In this document: positions 24,318 through 34,287 of the stretch, in pieces
Layout of the letters: every line of letters begins with the position of its first letter
Position numbering within the stretch: position 1 is the first letter of the stretch
Source of the DNA: Tuctoria greenei
Taxonomy: Eukaryota; Streptophyta; Magnoliopsida; Poales; Poaceae
Assembly: GCA_036927565.1 (NCBI GenBank)
Contig: JAYESD010000001.1
Location: forward strand, 45,010,064 to 45,074,063
Reading direction: 5' to 3'
Length of the DNA stretch: 64,000 nucleotides
Position numbers and translations under genes: made by a program
Notes under the pieces: model-generated
Databases searched by the model: none
What the model saw: only the letters and a program-made list of their open reading frames with translations
What the model was told of the DNA's origin: nothing

Positions 24318-25161
24318 TCAGGGTGGGCAAAATAATCGGGAACTGACACCGAAAAATCCGGTAACCGACACGGAACTAACGGAACCGATACAACAAGACT
24401 CTATGTCGGTTCCTATATTATGAAAACAGATTTCTTTTCCGGTTTTTTGTTTTTAAATTTGGTTAACCGAGTTAACCGAATTTGGCCCAACTCCCTTTCG
24501 GCCCAGCCCAATACATAATATTTACCCTCTGCCGGCCCAGCCCATACGTAATATTTACCCTAACCGCCAGCCACTCTCCTGTTCCCACACCATCGTCTTC
24601 GGCCAGATCCCCTCCTCCCTCTGTCCCACGCTCGCCTCAAGTCTCTTGGCAGCCGCGTCACCTACGAGGCTCCACGCTATTGTCGTTCAACTCCCTGCTG
24701 CCCCAATGCGCCTCACCGTCGATGCAGCCGCCCCGATGCTCCTTGTCGCACACGCGCCTTCGATCCTGATCGTGGCCTCGACGCGCCCTACGCCCCGCCG
24801 CCTGCCATGGATCTTTCCCGTCACGTCCTACACCTTGCCGCCTGATGTGGATCTGCTCCACGTGTCCCCGTCAAGCTCCGTCGTACCCCTACACCATGCG
24901 CCCCATCGTGGAGCTGCCCCGTTGCAGCGCTGCCGGTCGCGGTTCCACAAGCGCGTCCAAGTCCTGATGAATCTGATGTGGGCTGACAGGTCCGGTTTTT
25001 TATCCAGTGAACCAAAACCAAGCCGATGGTTCATGTTAACCGATGGACCGGTTTTATTTTTTGTGTACACTAATTCGGTTTTCATTTTGAGATAACTGAA
25101 TTTTGGAGAAAAACTGAAAACCGAACTAATTGGTTTCGGATAAACTGAGTACCCACCCTTA
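24318..25161. mobile_element. Non-autonomous hAT transposon, 844 bp, perfect 8-bp target duplication
   Basis: The terminal inverted repeats are TCAGGGTGGGCAAA (left) and, on the other strand, TAAGGGTGGGTACT (right). The flanking CCCGCCAC at 24310-24317 and 25162-25169 is an exact 8-bp duplication, diagnostic of the hAT superfamily. The first and last ~180 bp are full of 'aaccga' and 'ccggtt' words on both strands, typical of plant hAT subterminal regions. The core (24540-24990) is GC-rich. ORFs inside (for example 24646-25095) show no transposase, so the element would need a partner transposase. Confidence 0.88.
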
Positions 25162-26665
25162 CCCGCCACCTTGCTGCCATCCGTTCCATCCCCGACCTCG
25201 CTTGCCGGCTTGCGCCTTCGCTGCTGCTCCCTGCGCCGGCGACCACACCTCTGTTTAGATTCAGGTATCTTTCCACCGCGTCTGCACCTATTCCTTCCTT
25301 TCTTCCTCCCCTAGACGCCCCATGCCCTCTTGACGCCACTGGCGTGGAGTATCTGGAGATTATCCGATCAATCAAGACCTAGGAATCGATTCCCTCCTTT
25401 ATCGGTGTTAAGGTGGTGCCCCAGCTTGCCTGTAGAGTATTGTCCTGCAAGATCTTATCTTTTCTGTCCGTGAGCCTTGTTACTACCTGTTCTGAAACAC
25501 GATGCACGGATGCGAGTACATGAACCGCTGCTGTTTGGCAAAATATATGATCGGCTGCTAGGCACAGTGGGCTGCCGAGTTAGTGCACCCAACGTGCTTT
25601 GTGCAAGGCTGCTTGCTCTGAACAAATAAGCTGTCGGGCGGACCTGCGATACTTATGAACTGAATGGCAGTTCTAGTGTAGTGGCTTAAGGATCTCTCAT
25701 GTAAAGTAGGCTTCAGTCGGCATTTTCATTCATCTGTTGTGGCTCCGTAGCTCAATTTCATTAACTTTTATCATGCGTGATGTCAGTGAAATTGGTAGTA
25801 TGTTCTTTTTCTGAACCAAGAGCATGGAAAAACAATATTTAACCTTTTTACTGTAGTAGTAAAGAATACAATTAATCTGAATCTTTCCTTATTCTTCCAA
25901 CAAATAACGTTTTGCTTTTAACATATCTGAAAGGACTTTTGGAGTGGATTTGTGCAACAATAATCTTTTCATTTTATATGTAATATTTGTTTTTTCACAA
26001 ATTTTAATTTTATCTATGACTATCGAGGAAAATCAAGAATTTAAAAATATTTATAGTTTATACAAGAAAAATTGTGGTCCGTTTCCAGCAATAATATACC
26101 GTACTGGATGAAAAACAACCAATTACGAATCGAGTAACTGTTTGAAGGTGCAATAGAAGAATGCATCATTCCAGGCTGCAGTTTGCACTCAGTTCCTGAT
26201 TCTGCATCCAATTCTATGTCGTCAATTTTTTTTCGAAAGCTCGAGAGGAGGAGCTCCCGCGAATAGCATATGGAAAATCGGGCCCGGAAACCGTACAACA
26301 AGAAGGATCCACCCACAACCACCACTACATTACACTCGCGGTCGTTATCGCGAATCACATCTACGACATCACCACACCACACCATGCCACACTACACCGC
26401 GCCGCATCCGCAACCAAGACTACCAAGCCACATCCAACAATCACCACCACAAATTTGCAATTCACCTGCTTGAAACAGGTCTCACGAGTACAACGCGTAC
26501 AACCCGCACCAGGCCAAACCAAGCACCACATCACTCCACGTCGACCTCCGAGACCCACCCACCTCCTCCATTCACCTTTCAGCCGCTGCATCACAGAGAT
26601 CAAAGTACTAACCCCATCCGGCCCAAGAATGCCATCATATGCTGACTTTGGCGTCTGCAAGCACT

Positions 26666-26826
26666 GCCGCCCAGATCCGCCGTCGTAGGCGTCCTTCGAG
26701 CCCGCCGCCCAGATCCGTGTCGCAGGTGCTTGCGAGTCCCGCCGGTCACAAGCCCTACTGCCAAGATCCGCCGTCGCAGGCGTCCACGAACCCTGCCGCC
26801 CAGATCCATCGTCGCAGCCGCCCGCA
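26666..26826. repeat. Imperfect GC-rich tandem repeat, four copies
   Basis: 'ccgcccagatccgccgtcg' near 26667 recurs in altered form near 26703, 26759 and 26799, with irregular 36-56 bp spacing. It explains the long overlapping ORFs here. Confidence 0.6.
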
Positions 26827-28167
26827 GGCTTCACCATCACCGCACCGAGTGGTTGCTTGAGCAGGGAAGAGGTTCACCACCGTTTAGTACTAGAGTGATG
26901 AGCGATCCACCAGATCTGTTCGCCTCCATCTAGAAAATCATCGTTGCCACCATTGCCCTCGTCGGCCCACCGCACACCCAGAGAAGCTCCCCGCAGCATC
27001 CACGCTGCCCGTGGCAACCGCCGGCCACGCACCATCACCCTGCGCTGACACTATGGGCAACAAACGAGCCACCACCTTCAAGCTCCACACCTGCCTCATC
27101 CTCACAGGAGCACCAGATTTGATCATGAGACCACCAGATTTGGCCTCAGGAATGCATCTGTTGCCCTCTTGCACATCCTAGTTGACACCGCCCAGTGGGG
27201 TCAAGCCGCTGCAACACCATCCAATGGTCGCCACGCGAGGGCTCTACCGCAAACCACATCCCATGTGACATCAACTGGGCGGAACTCTAGTAGCCACGGA
27301 CACACGCCGACCACCCACATTGACGCTTTGGCCACCCTTCGCGCAACCATCTTCGAGCTCCACTCCCGGCTCACCACCGCTGCCCTTCACCTCAACTCCG
27401 GTGAGCGATGACAAACCTTCATGCCTCATCATTGCCAGCCACCAGATTCTGGTTGCGGGACACCAGATCCAGACTTAAGACACCAGATCCGCCTTGATGC
27501 TGCTGCAGCGCCATCGTTGCCCCACTGCCGCCTTACGCAGCAAGGCCGTCGCGCACCACAGCCACTGTCACGAGACGCCGTTGCTAGGCAAGGCTCAAAT
27601 GCCAGTGTCGTCTGCTGCCACCTTCCGTCGCCCTATGAATGCCGAATCCGTCAGGGAGCCCCACCGCCACCCTCCTCGCGCGCGCCCGACTCACGGGCAG
27701 CACGCTCCGGCGGCGGCGAGGTGGAGAGAGCGGTGCGGGATTCCTGGCAGCGGCTAGGGTTTCTCCCCCACCCGTGTCGCCCGTGTCGTGCGTGTTCCAC
27801 ATGGCGCCCATCTCTCTCACTCTCACGGGCCTTTTTGGGGGCGCGCCGTGTTGTTAATTTATGATGAAGCTATATTTTATTTTGGATTGTCTGTCGGGCA
27901 AGGTGTTATGATGGAATGTACTGTTAGCTGGGCCCACACAGGAGGCACTTACATAAAGGGAATTAGTTGAGAGTTTGTTAGCTGTATAATTCAGTTTGTT
28001 GAATAAAAATAGGATCAGTTGGTGGGAATCTGTTGAGTCAAGTCAGCTGGCACCCGCACAAGATCATGTGGTCATCGCCAAGTTGCATGCCAAGTTTGGC
28101 GACATCCAACGTTCAGGAAGGTGTTACCCTTCTGCCTCGCCTACGGGGGTAGGCAGGCATTTCGCAA

Positions 28168-28181
28168 GGGGGGGGGGGGGG
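28168..28181. repeat. G14 homopolymer
   Basis: A run of 14 G sits at the start of the purine-rich repeat region. Confidence 0.95.
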
Positions 28182-28390
28182 TCCTACAGGATGAAGCCAC
28201 CATGGATTCCTCCGGAGCGGGAGGGGAGAGGGAACGGGGGTGGCAGATCAATATCCGCCAGAGATAGTGTATGAACAATGGACCGACCTCTCCGAGTTCC
28301 GCAAAGGAAGGCTGGGGAAGGGAGGCAAGATCCACAGAGGAAGTTTGGGGAAGGGAGGCGATATTCATGGAGCAAGGTGAGGAAGGGATG

Positions 28391-28550
28391 CGAGATTCAT
28401 GGAGCAAGGTGGGGGAAGGGAGGTGGCGGCAGGGGGCACGATCTCCTAGAGAGTTGGTGGGGAAGGGAGGCAAGATTCATAGAGCAAGGTGGGGGAATGG
28501 AGGCGGCGGCAGTGGGCACGAGCCTCTGGAGAGTCGGTAGGTTTTGAAGG
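28391..28550. repeat. 80-bp tandem repeat, two copies, plus shorter upstream units
   Basis: 'gattcat' plus 'gagcaaggtgggggaa' starts at 28394 and again at 28474, giving an 80-bp period. Shorter purine-rich relatives ('ggggaagggaggc') occur from 28316 to 28390. The repeat yields two parallel, non-significant plus-strand ORFs. Confidence 0.75.
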
Positions 28551-28837
28551 CGGGGCATTGATCATAATTTCACATGGGGCTGCTGTGTACGGGACACATT
28601 GGGATGGCTGGTAGGTTGGGCTGTGCGCCTGTGCCTTGGAGAGTAGGATAAAGTGGCTGGTGGGAGTAAAAGTGGAGAGGAGTAAAAGTGCAAGTGGGAC
28701 AGTTAATATCAGACCAAGAAAGTACAAATATGTATATACTTATGTATTTTTCAAATTTTTGCAATAAACCATTGCTCTAGTGCATAACATTTAGGCATCG
28801 CCTAGAAACGCCGGGGCACGCTTAGGCGCTAGGTGAA

Positions 28838-29250
28838 CACTACAGGAATCGGGCAAAAGGTCGTCGGCCATATAGGCGTCGGTAACCTAAAGAAAACGAC
28901 ATACATAATGTATATACGTCGGTAAACTGACATGGCCAACGACTTAGATTCGGCGTTTTTAACCGGTATGTACGTCGGGGCTAACGCCTTTAAAGTTTAA
29001 AGCCATCAGTTAAAAGTACTGATGCCTTTAAAGTCTACAGCTGTCGGTGGTAGCCACAACACCTTTAAGGCGCATAAGAGTGTCGGCCGAGGACCAAAGC
29101 TGACGCCTTTAATAAACTAAGACCGTTAGCAAGGCTGACAACCGATGCCTTTAAGGCAGATAAGGAAGTCGGCCATGGGCCATAGCTGACGCCTTTAAGC
29201 CACTTATGACCGTCGACCGGACCTCAAACTGACGCCTATAAGGGGCCTTT
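28838..29250. repeat. CACTA left terminal inverted repeat and subterminal repeats
   Basis: After the CACTACAGGAA terminus, variants of 'gacgcctttaa' recur at about 28985, 29029, 29072, 29102, 29147, 29188 and 29231, mixed with 'gtcggcc' words. Such arrays are binding sites for the element's accessory DNA-binding protein in studied CACTA elements. Confidence 0.8.
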
Positions 29251-31190
29251 TTTAAAATTACCATCTGTTTTCTCCCCGCCTTGGTTGGTAGCCTCCAGGA
29301 GCCTATGGCTCCCGTTCAACAATCAAACTACAGTTCAACAATTCAAAACAGCACTTCATCACAACACACTATACAATTCATCATGTGACACCCGATTCCT
29401 AAAATAAACCAAGTGAATGCATACGTGTGCCTAGGATGTTCAACACACATACACGAGTGCATTCACAAAAGGTTATACAAAAAAGTACCACAAAACAAGA
29501 TTAATTAACCACTTTTATTATAGAATTCGTAATATCCTCGAATACAAGCTCTAATGAAATTGTAATGACAAGTTTCAACTAATGCAGCAGAAGTGAACTA
29601 ATTAAGCAACTAAGCAGCTAAGCAAAAGAGATAACGCAGCTCCAATCAACACCACAGACAAAGCTGATGGTAGACACAGCATAGAACTCCGCATTATCAT
29701 TGATAAACTACTAATCCTGACTTGCAACTGTTGGTGGGGGAATTGCAAGGTGAGTACACGTCGTACTCAGCAAGTGTGGAAAGTATGACATGTAGCTGAT
29801 TCAAATGACGAATATAATAATGGCTAAGTGTTGAAAAGTACATTAAAACTTTTGAAAAGCAATATATATTACATTTATGTGAAATAAATCCATCATAACC
29901 CGTGAGTAATAACATAGTACTAGTCCATATTCCATGTCCATCGTCCATTATACCAGATTTCACCATTACCATTAATCATATCCAATACCAGAACTTAATC
30001 CATAATAATCCATAACCATTACCAAACCATAACCATCCCAAATCCTAATTTTCCTCTAATCATTTGAGGGTCCAGGTTGCTATTGACCGGTAGCACAGTT
30101 ATCATGATAGTTTTTAGACACACTCTAGAGAGGTTGTACCACTTTACCCACGTGTTTGTGATTTCTCCATCTTTCGATGACTAGAACCTCTATTATGCTG
30201 TCTCACACTTCCGTCAGTGTGTGGCTAAGAGATCACAAAATAGCCTTTACAAATGGATTACTAGCCTATTTAGACGCCACTTAGGTTTCAACGGTGGCGA
30301 TGCCTCCAACTGAGCACATCTTCAACCAAGGGCCCCCTCTTGAGCCATTCGGATCCCAGGGTAGTCTCACCAATCATGAACAAACCCAATCCGACTACCC
30401 CTTCCCCGAGCATCCTTAATGGTCCAAATAGCACTGGGAAAGCCCTAATTAATCAGCTATGCCGCACCCATATTTGGCCTCATGGGGTGGCACTGTAAAT
30501 CCTGGATGGTCGCTCCATGAATCGGTCCTTAGATCTAAAGCAAGTGAAACCGCCATAACATCCAACCCATCCACATACCATGCTTGCTTAGATCACCCAT
30601 TACCATATCATATTAACCAGTTCATGTTAATCAAATCTCATAAATGCATAATTAAGTTAAGTGGTATAATTGTCTTTCCAATCCAATTAATTAAGCGAAG
30701 CAAAAAGGTAAAAAGCCCATCCCGACTCTCTACCCTAAATTCCAGGTGATAAGGGTGGTTAAACAAATCTAGTAAACTTCCCCTCGTAGGATTCCCATCA
30801 AATTGACACAAGCATGCAGTTTGCAAACAAAATATTTATTTTAAAAACTGGATCAATATGCTTCAAGGACACTTGCCTTGCTCTTGGGATTGGTTCGGTT
30901 CAAAGCCTTGAAACTCTTGGCGCTGGAGATCCTCCGCGGCACTCTCTAGAGCAAATCTGTTTAATCCACACAATGAAAATACAAGACAAGAAACACAATC
31001 AAAAAGTGCACAAATATTACTCAATATGACATGATATACATGATTGATGCAAATGCATGGTGGAACTTGTTAATGAGTTGTTAATGATGATCACCAACTA
31101 GTTCTAATAGCTTTTAACAAGTTTATACAGGTTTGGAGTTGGTTCAAAACAATCTAGATTTAATTCAACAGAAATTAACCAGAAAAATCA

Positions 31191-32130
31191 AACTAGTCCG
31201 CTAGGGACCGGACAAGTCCGCTCTTCGTAGAACTAGCGAACTAGAGTTTTCTAGATCGACATGAATTTGTAGATTTGGGGTTGAATTCACGTAAGGAAAA
31301 TGAAGTAGAAGGTGTACCAGGTGTTTAGAACTCCAATGAATCAAGGATCTTCGTGGCAATACTTGGATCTTGACGATCTAGGGTTGATGAAGAACTTGAT
31401 GGTGAAATGTTGACAAAGAACGCGAACTTGGTGGAGATCTTGATCCTCTTTTGTTTCCTCCTCTTCTTCTTCTTGCTCGGGATCTCCTTCTCCCTCCTTG
31501 ATGGCGGTTACTCACGAGCTAGGGTTTGGGTGGGGTGGAAAAGTGGCAAATAGATGTCAAGCCAAGGGGTGGGGTTATTTATATAGAGGTGGAGGGCTAG
31601 GGTTAGATAGATTTCAAATTTGTGATGAGTAGGGGTCGGTTTAAAGTCTCACATGGGCTCTAAAAGAGTTAGTCACGACGTCCCTAGGCCCACTTAACGT
31701 AAAACCCAAGAAACAAGTCGTGAAACAAAAGGTTAACTCGGAGTCGCGATTTATCGGACAAGTCCAAAAAGGGCCGGACTAGTTTAAAGTTCGACAGAGG
31801 GAAATCGAACAAGTCTGGACTGGATATTGGACAAGTCTGAACTTATCTAGAGGGGAAAAACAGACAAGTCTGGCCAAAAATCAGACAAGTCCGACTTTAG
31901 TCAGAGGGAAAAACGAACAAGTCCGCTGGAACACCGGTCTAGTCCGTACAAGTCCAGGGACTTAGCAAAATTTCTAAGGAATTGGAACACCAAACTAGTC
32001 CGCACTGAGCCGGACAAGTCTGAAAGTGTCCAGAGGGAAAAATAGATTAGTCCGCAGAATAACGGACAAGTCCGAGCGAGGTCAGAGAAAAATCGGACTA
32101 GTTCGCACCAAAATCGGACTAGTCCGCACT
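31191..32130. repeat. Array of short palindromic motifs (CGGACTAGTCCG / CGGACAAGTCCG)
   Basis: Within 940 bp there are roughly 18 full or half copies of the word, including near 31192, 31209, 31755, 31775, 31828, 31862, 31883, 31917, 31939, 31996, 32011, 32047, 32063 and 32095. The one at 32115-32126 is a perfect 12-bp palindrome. Most lie between the LTR start and its TATA box on the minus strand, the place of U3 enhancer sites. Confidence 0.85.
31576..31586 (-). promoter_or_regulatory. TATA box of the solo LTR (minus strand)
   Basis: The minus strand reads TATATAAATAA about 670 bp from the LTR start, with the palindrome array lying upstream between the two. Confidence 0.6.
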
Positions 32131-32264
32131 TCCTAGAATTCTTAAGTGTGGCTTTGTTTCCAATTTATTTTTAACTTGTTTCTTTTTATGTGGATTAACG
32201 TTAGACATGTTTAATGATGGATGCAGGGCATGATGCATGAAAATGAGGGTGTTACACATCAAAG

Positions 32265-32266
<2 letters not shown>

Positions 32267-32303
<37 letters not shown>

Positions 32304-32307
32304 ACAC

Positions 32308-32389
<82 letters not shown>
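32267..32389. repeat. (CA)n and (TA)n microsatellites
   Basis: CA repeats at 32267-32301 are followed by TA repeats at about 32311-32388. They start six bases beyond the target duplication of the solo LTR. The ORFs spanning them on both strands are artefacts. Confidence 0.97.
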
Positions 32390-32391
<2 letters not shown>

Positions 32392-32759
32392 GCACCACCA
32401 GTTCATCACAAAGTATCTGACATGTTCAACACAAAATGAGAATGAAAACAAAGGTCACATGTTCACATAAAGTTCACAAAGTGGTAATGAAAACGACGTT
32501 CACGCATTCAAGTTGTTGTTGGAACCTCCGCCACTCGCACCTCCCTCTTTCAAATTCAGAAAATCATAACAACCTTGCAAATGACCGGAACCCAGCAAGA
32601 AACATATACAAGTTACACGTTGCATTTATACTTATAATTCAAGTGTCTTAATATCTCAAAATGTGCTAATTGACTACCAAACTTACAAATATGCTAATTT
32701 GACTCAAAATCTCTAAGTACTATTCAAATTAACCTACGTTTTTATGAGAAATAATGATT

Positions 32760-34113
32760 TAGAAGTCATACCGCTGCGGTCGGAGTTGTTAATGGTTGAG
32801 TCTGTCCCAGAGTAAAGGGCATCGCTGGTAGAACACCTGGATACAGCTGAATGCAGCTAACCAACAACGACATAAATCCCTGAGGTTGTGGAACAAATGG
32901 TTGACCACTCTTAGAACCCTGTTACACATATGGTTAGAATTTTGTATTATAACTCAATGTAATAAGACATGCGGTGATACCTATGACGAGGAGTCAATAT
33001 GTTGTCCTGGCTGCATTGGATGAGGCATACCACCTTGAGCGAAGAACTACATCAAGTAAAGATATTCAGTTAAGTTAATTTAACACATATAGTAAAGAGT
33101 ATTGTATTTTGAATAAAACAGACAAGTATACCCGCGACATCATATCAAACTGAGGTAGTTGTGGTGTGCCGAACGGAGAATCGGTGCTACCGTGACCAAA
33201 GAACTACATCAAGTAAATTACTTGTGAGATCTTAAGGAAACATTTTAAAATCGAATAAATAGCTCAATTGTTAAGATTACATATTACATGTGTCATATAC
33301 TGATACTGCATCTGTTGCTGCACCTGTTGTTGTATCTGTTGCTGTATCTGCTGCATCTGCATCTGCATCTCTGTCTGGTGCTGCTGCTGTTGCTATTGCC
33401 TAGTACCTCGATCCAATTAACCTCGATCCAGCACCTAGTACCCTTCGTCTTTATAACTATTCGCTCATCCAAGATTTTGCCTGGAGTACATAAAAAGGTG
33501 CCTTCGTATCTTGTTCAAACAAAATTAGTTAATTAATTAACAATAAAACAAAGATAAAAGATAGCTTATCAATTAATCCGAAATAGTACCTGAAAGGGCA
33601 TCGAGCAGGCGGCTGACCTGCCTTAGCTAGCTCCGCAAGTATTGCCAACCTCCTATCTCGCGCGAGATCTTCTTCATCATCGCCACTCTCATCGTCCCCC
33701 TCATCACCACCCTCAGAGGAGGACCGCTCAAAGACCGCCGCAATCGTACCGTCTCTCATGTCTGAACTTGAGTCTCCTCCCTGCTTTGACGATTGTCTCA
33801 TAGTATCTATCTCCTCCCTGTGCAAGTCTTGAGCCAGACTCGGCTCTGGCTCTCGTGAGGGCTCTGGCTGGCATGAGGGCTCTGGCTCTACGACACACCG
33901 CATGAGTTGCCTCTGCCTATCCACACTTACGCTTGTACCCTGCAAATGAAAATAAACATGTAACAAACATTAGATAGTTAATATAATACTAAAATGTATT
34001 TAAAAATAAACAAGTACCTGGAGTCTGTGTGGTTCGAACTACTATGGGGTGAGACATGGAAGACGAACTACTGCGCTTTTTCCTGCCAAGTTTGATATGC
34101 TTCAACATCTGCA
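32760..34113 (-). pseudogene. Second CACTA gene, apparently spliced, Q-rich, function unassigned
   Basis: Minus-strand pieces are joined by plausible splice signals. One starts at 34113 (MQMLKHIKLGRKKRSSS) and ends at a CAG/GTACTT donor near 34017. The next, about 33939-33588, is preceded by a TTTGCAG acceptor, ends in CAG/GTACTA, and encodes a proline/glutamate then acidic region (EPEPS repeats; DDESGDDEED). A third begins near 33510 (YEGTFLCTPG). Farther on are a glutamine-rich run (33290-33395, MQMQMQQIQQQ) and short pieces to 32760. Its place downstream of the transposase on the same strand is where CACTA elements carry their TNPA-like accessory gene. I recognise no domain, and the exon structure is an inference. 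Confidence 0.4.
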
Positions 34114-34287
34114 TAAATTTAAAAATAATGATTAGTTATACAAAACAAATGAAAAATACTAAAATATACTCAAAATGCGTACAATAAGAATTAAAATTTA
34201 ACAGAATGCATACAATAAAAATAAAAAATCATCAGCATCAGAATATGCTTCTGCCACTGCTTGAAGATGTTCACTTATATCTTGTTC

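Larger units (their letters stand above)
25170..28837. other. 3.7-kb stretch without a recognised gene
   Basis: Positions 25170-25430 are C/T-rich and resemble a plant 5' leader. Positions 25430-26230 are AT-rich like an intron or spacer. Positions 26250-27850 are GC-rich with overlapping proline, arginine and alanine-rich frames on both strands and no domain. Positions 27850-28140 are AT-rich with 'gaataaaaatagg'. Positions 28280-28550 hold purine-rich repeats. It could be a host-gene relic or another transposon; nothing in the sequence settles this. Confidence 0.35.
29394..32256 (-). repeat. Solo LTR, 2863 bp, Tekay-like, minus orientation
   Basis: On the minus strand it runs TGTAACACCC...GGGTGTCACA. 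Both ends are flanked by CATCA (29389-29393 and 32257-32261), a perfect 5-bp target duplication, and no internal region is present: the signature of a solo LTR left by recombination between two LTRs. Its minus-strand end (GGAATCGGGTGTCACA) and 'ttgctgagtacg' block resemble the Tekay-type LTRs at 4869 and 39504. A minus-strand TATA box is near 31576-31586. No gene is inside; short ORFs such as 30459-30749 are chance frames. Confidence 0.9.

Noticed and set aside
24646..25095. 149-codon plus-strand ORF in the hAT element
   Set aside because: It lies in GC-rich DNA, overlaps equally long ORFs in other frames, shows no domain and runs into the terminal region.
26361..26840. 159-codon minus-strand ORF and overlapping frames up to 27864
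   Set aside because: Composition-driven frames in GC-rich repeat DNA, open on both strands at once, without any recognisable domain.
32221..32451. ORFs on both strands across 32221-32451
   Set aside because: They translate the CA and TA microsatellites (THTHTH, YIYIYI, VCVCVC) and have no coding meaning.
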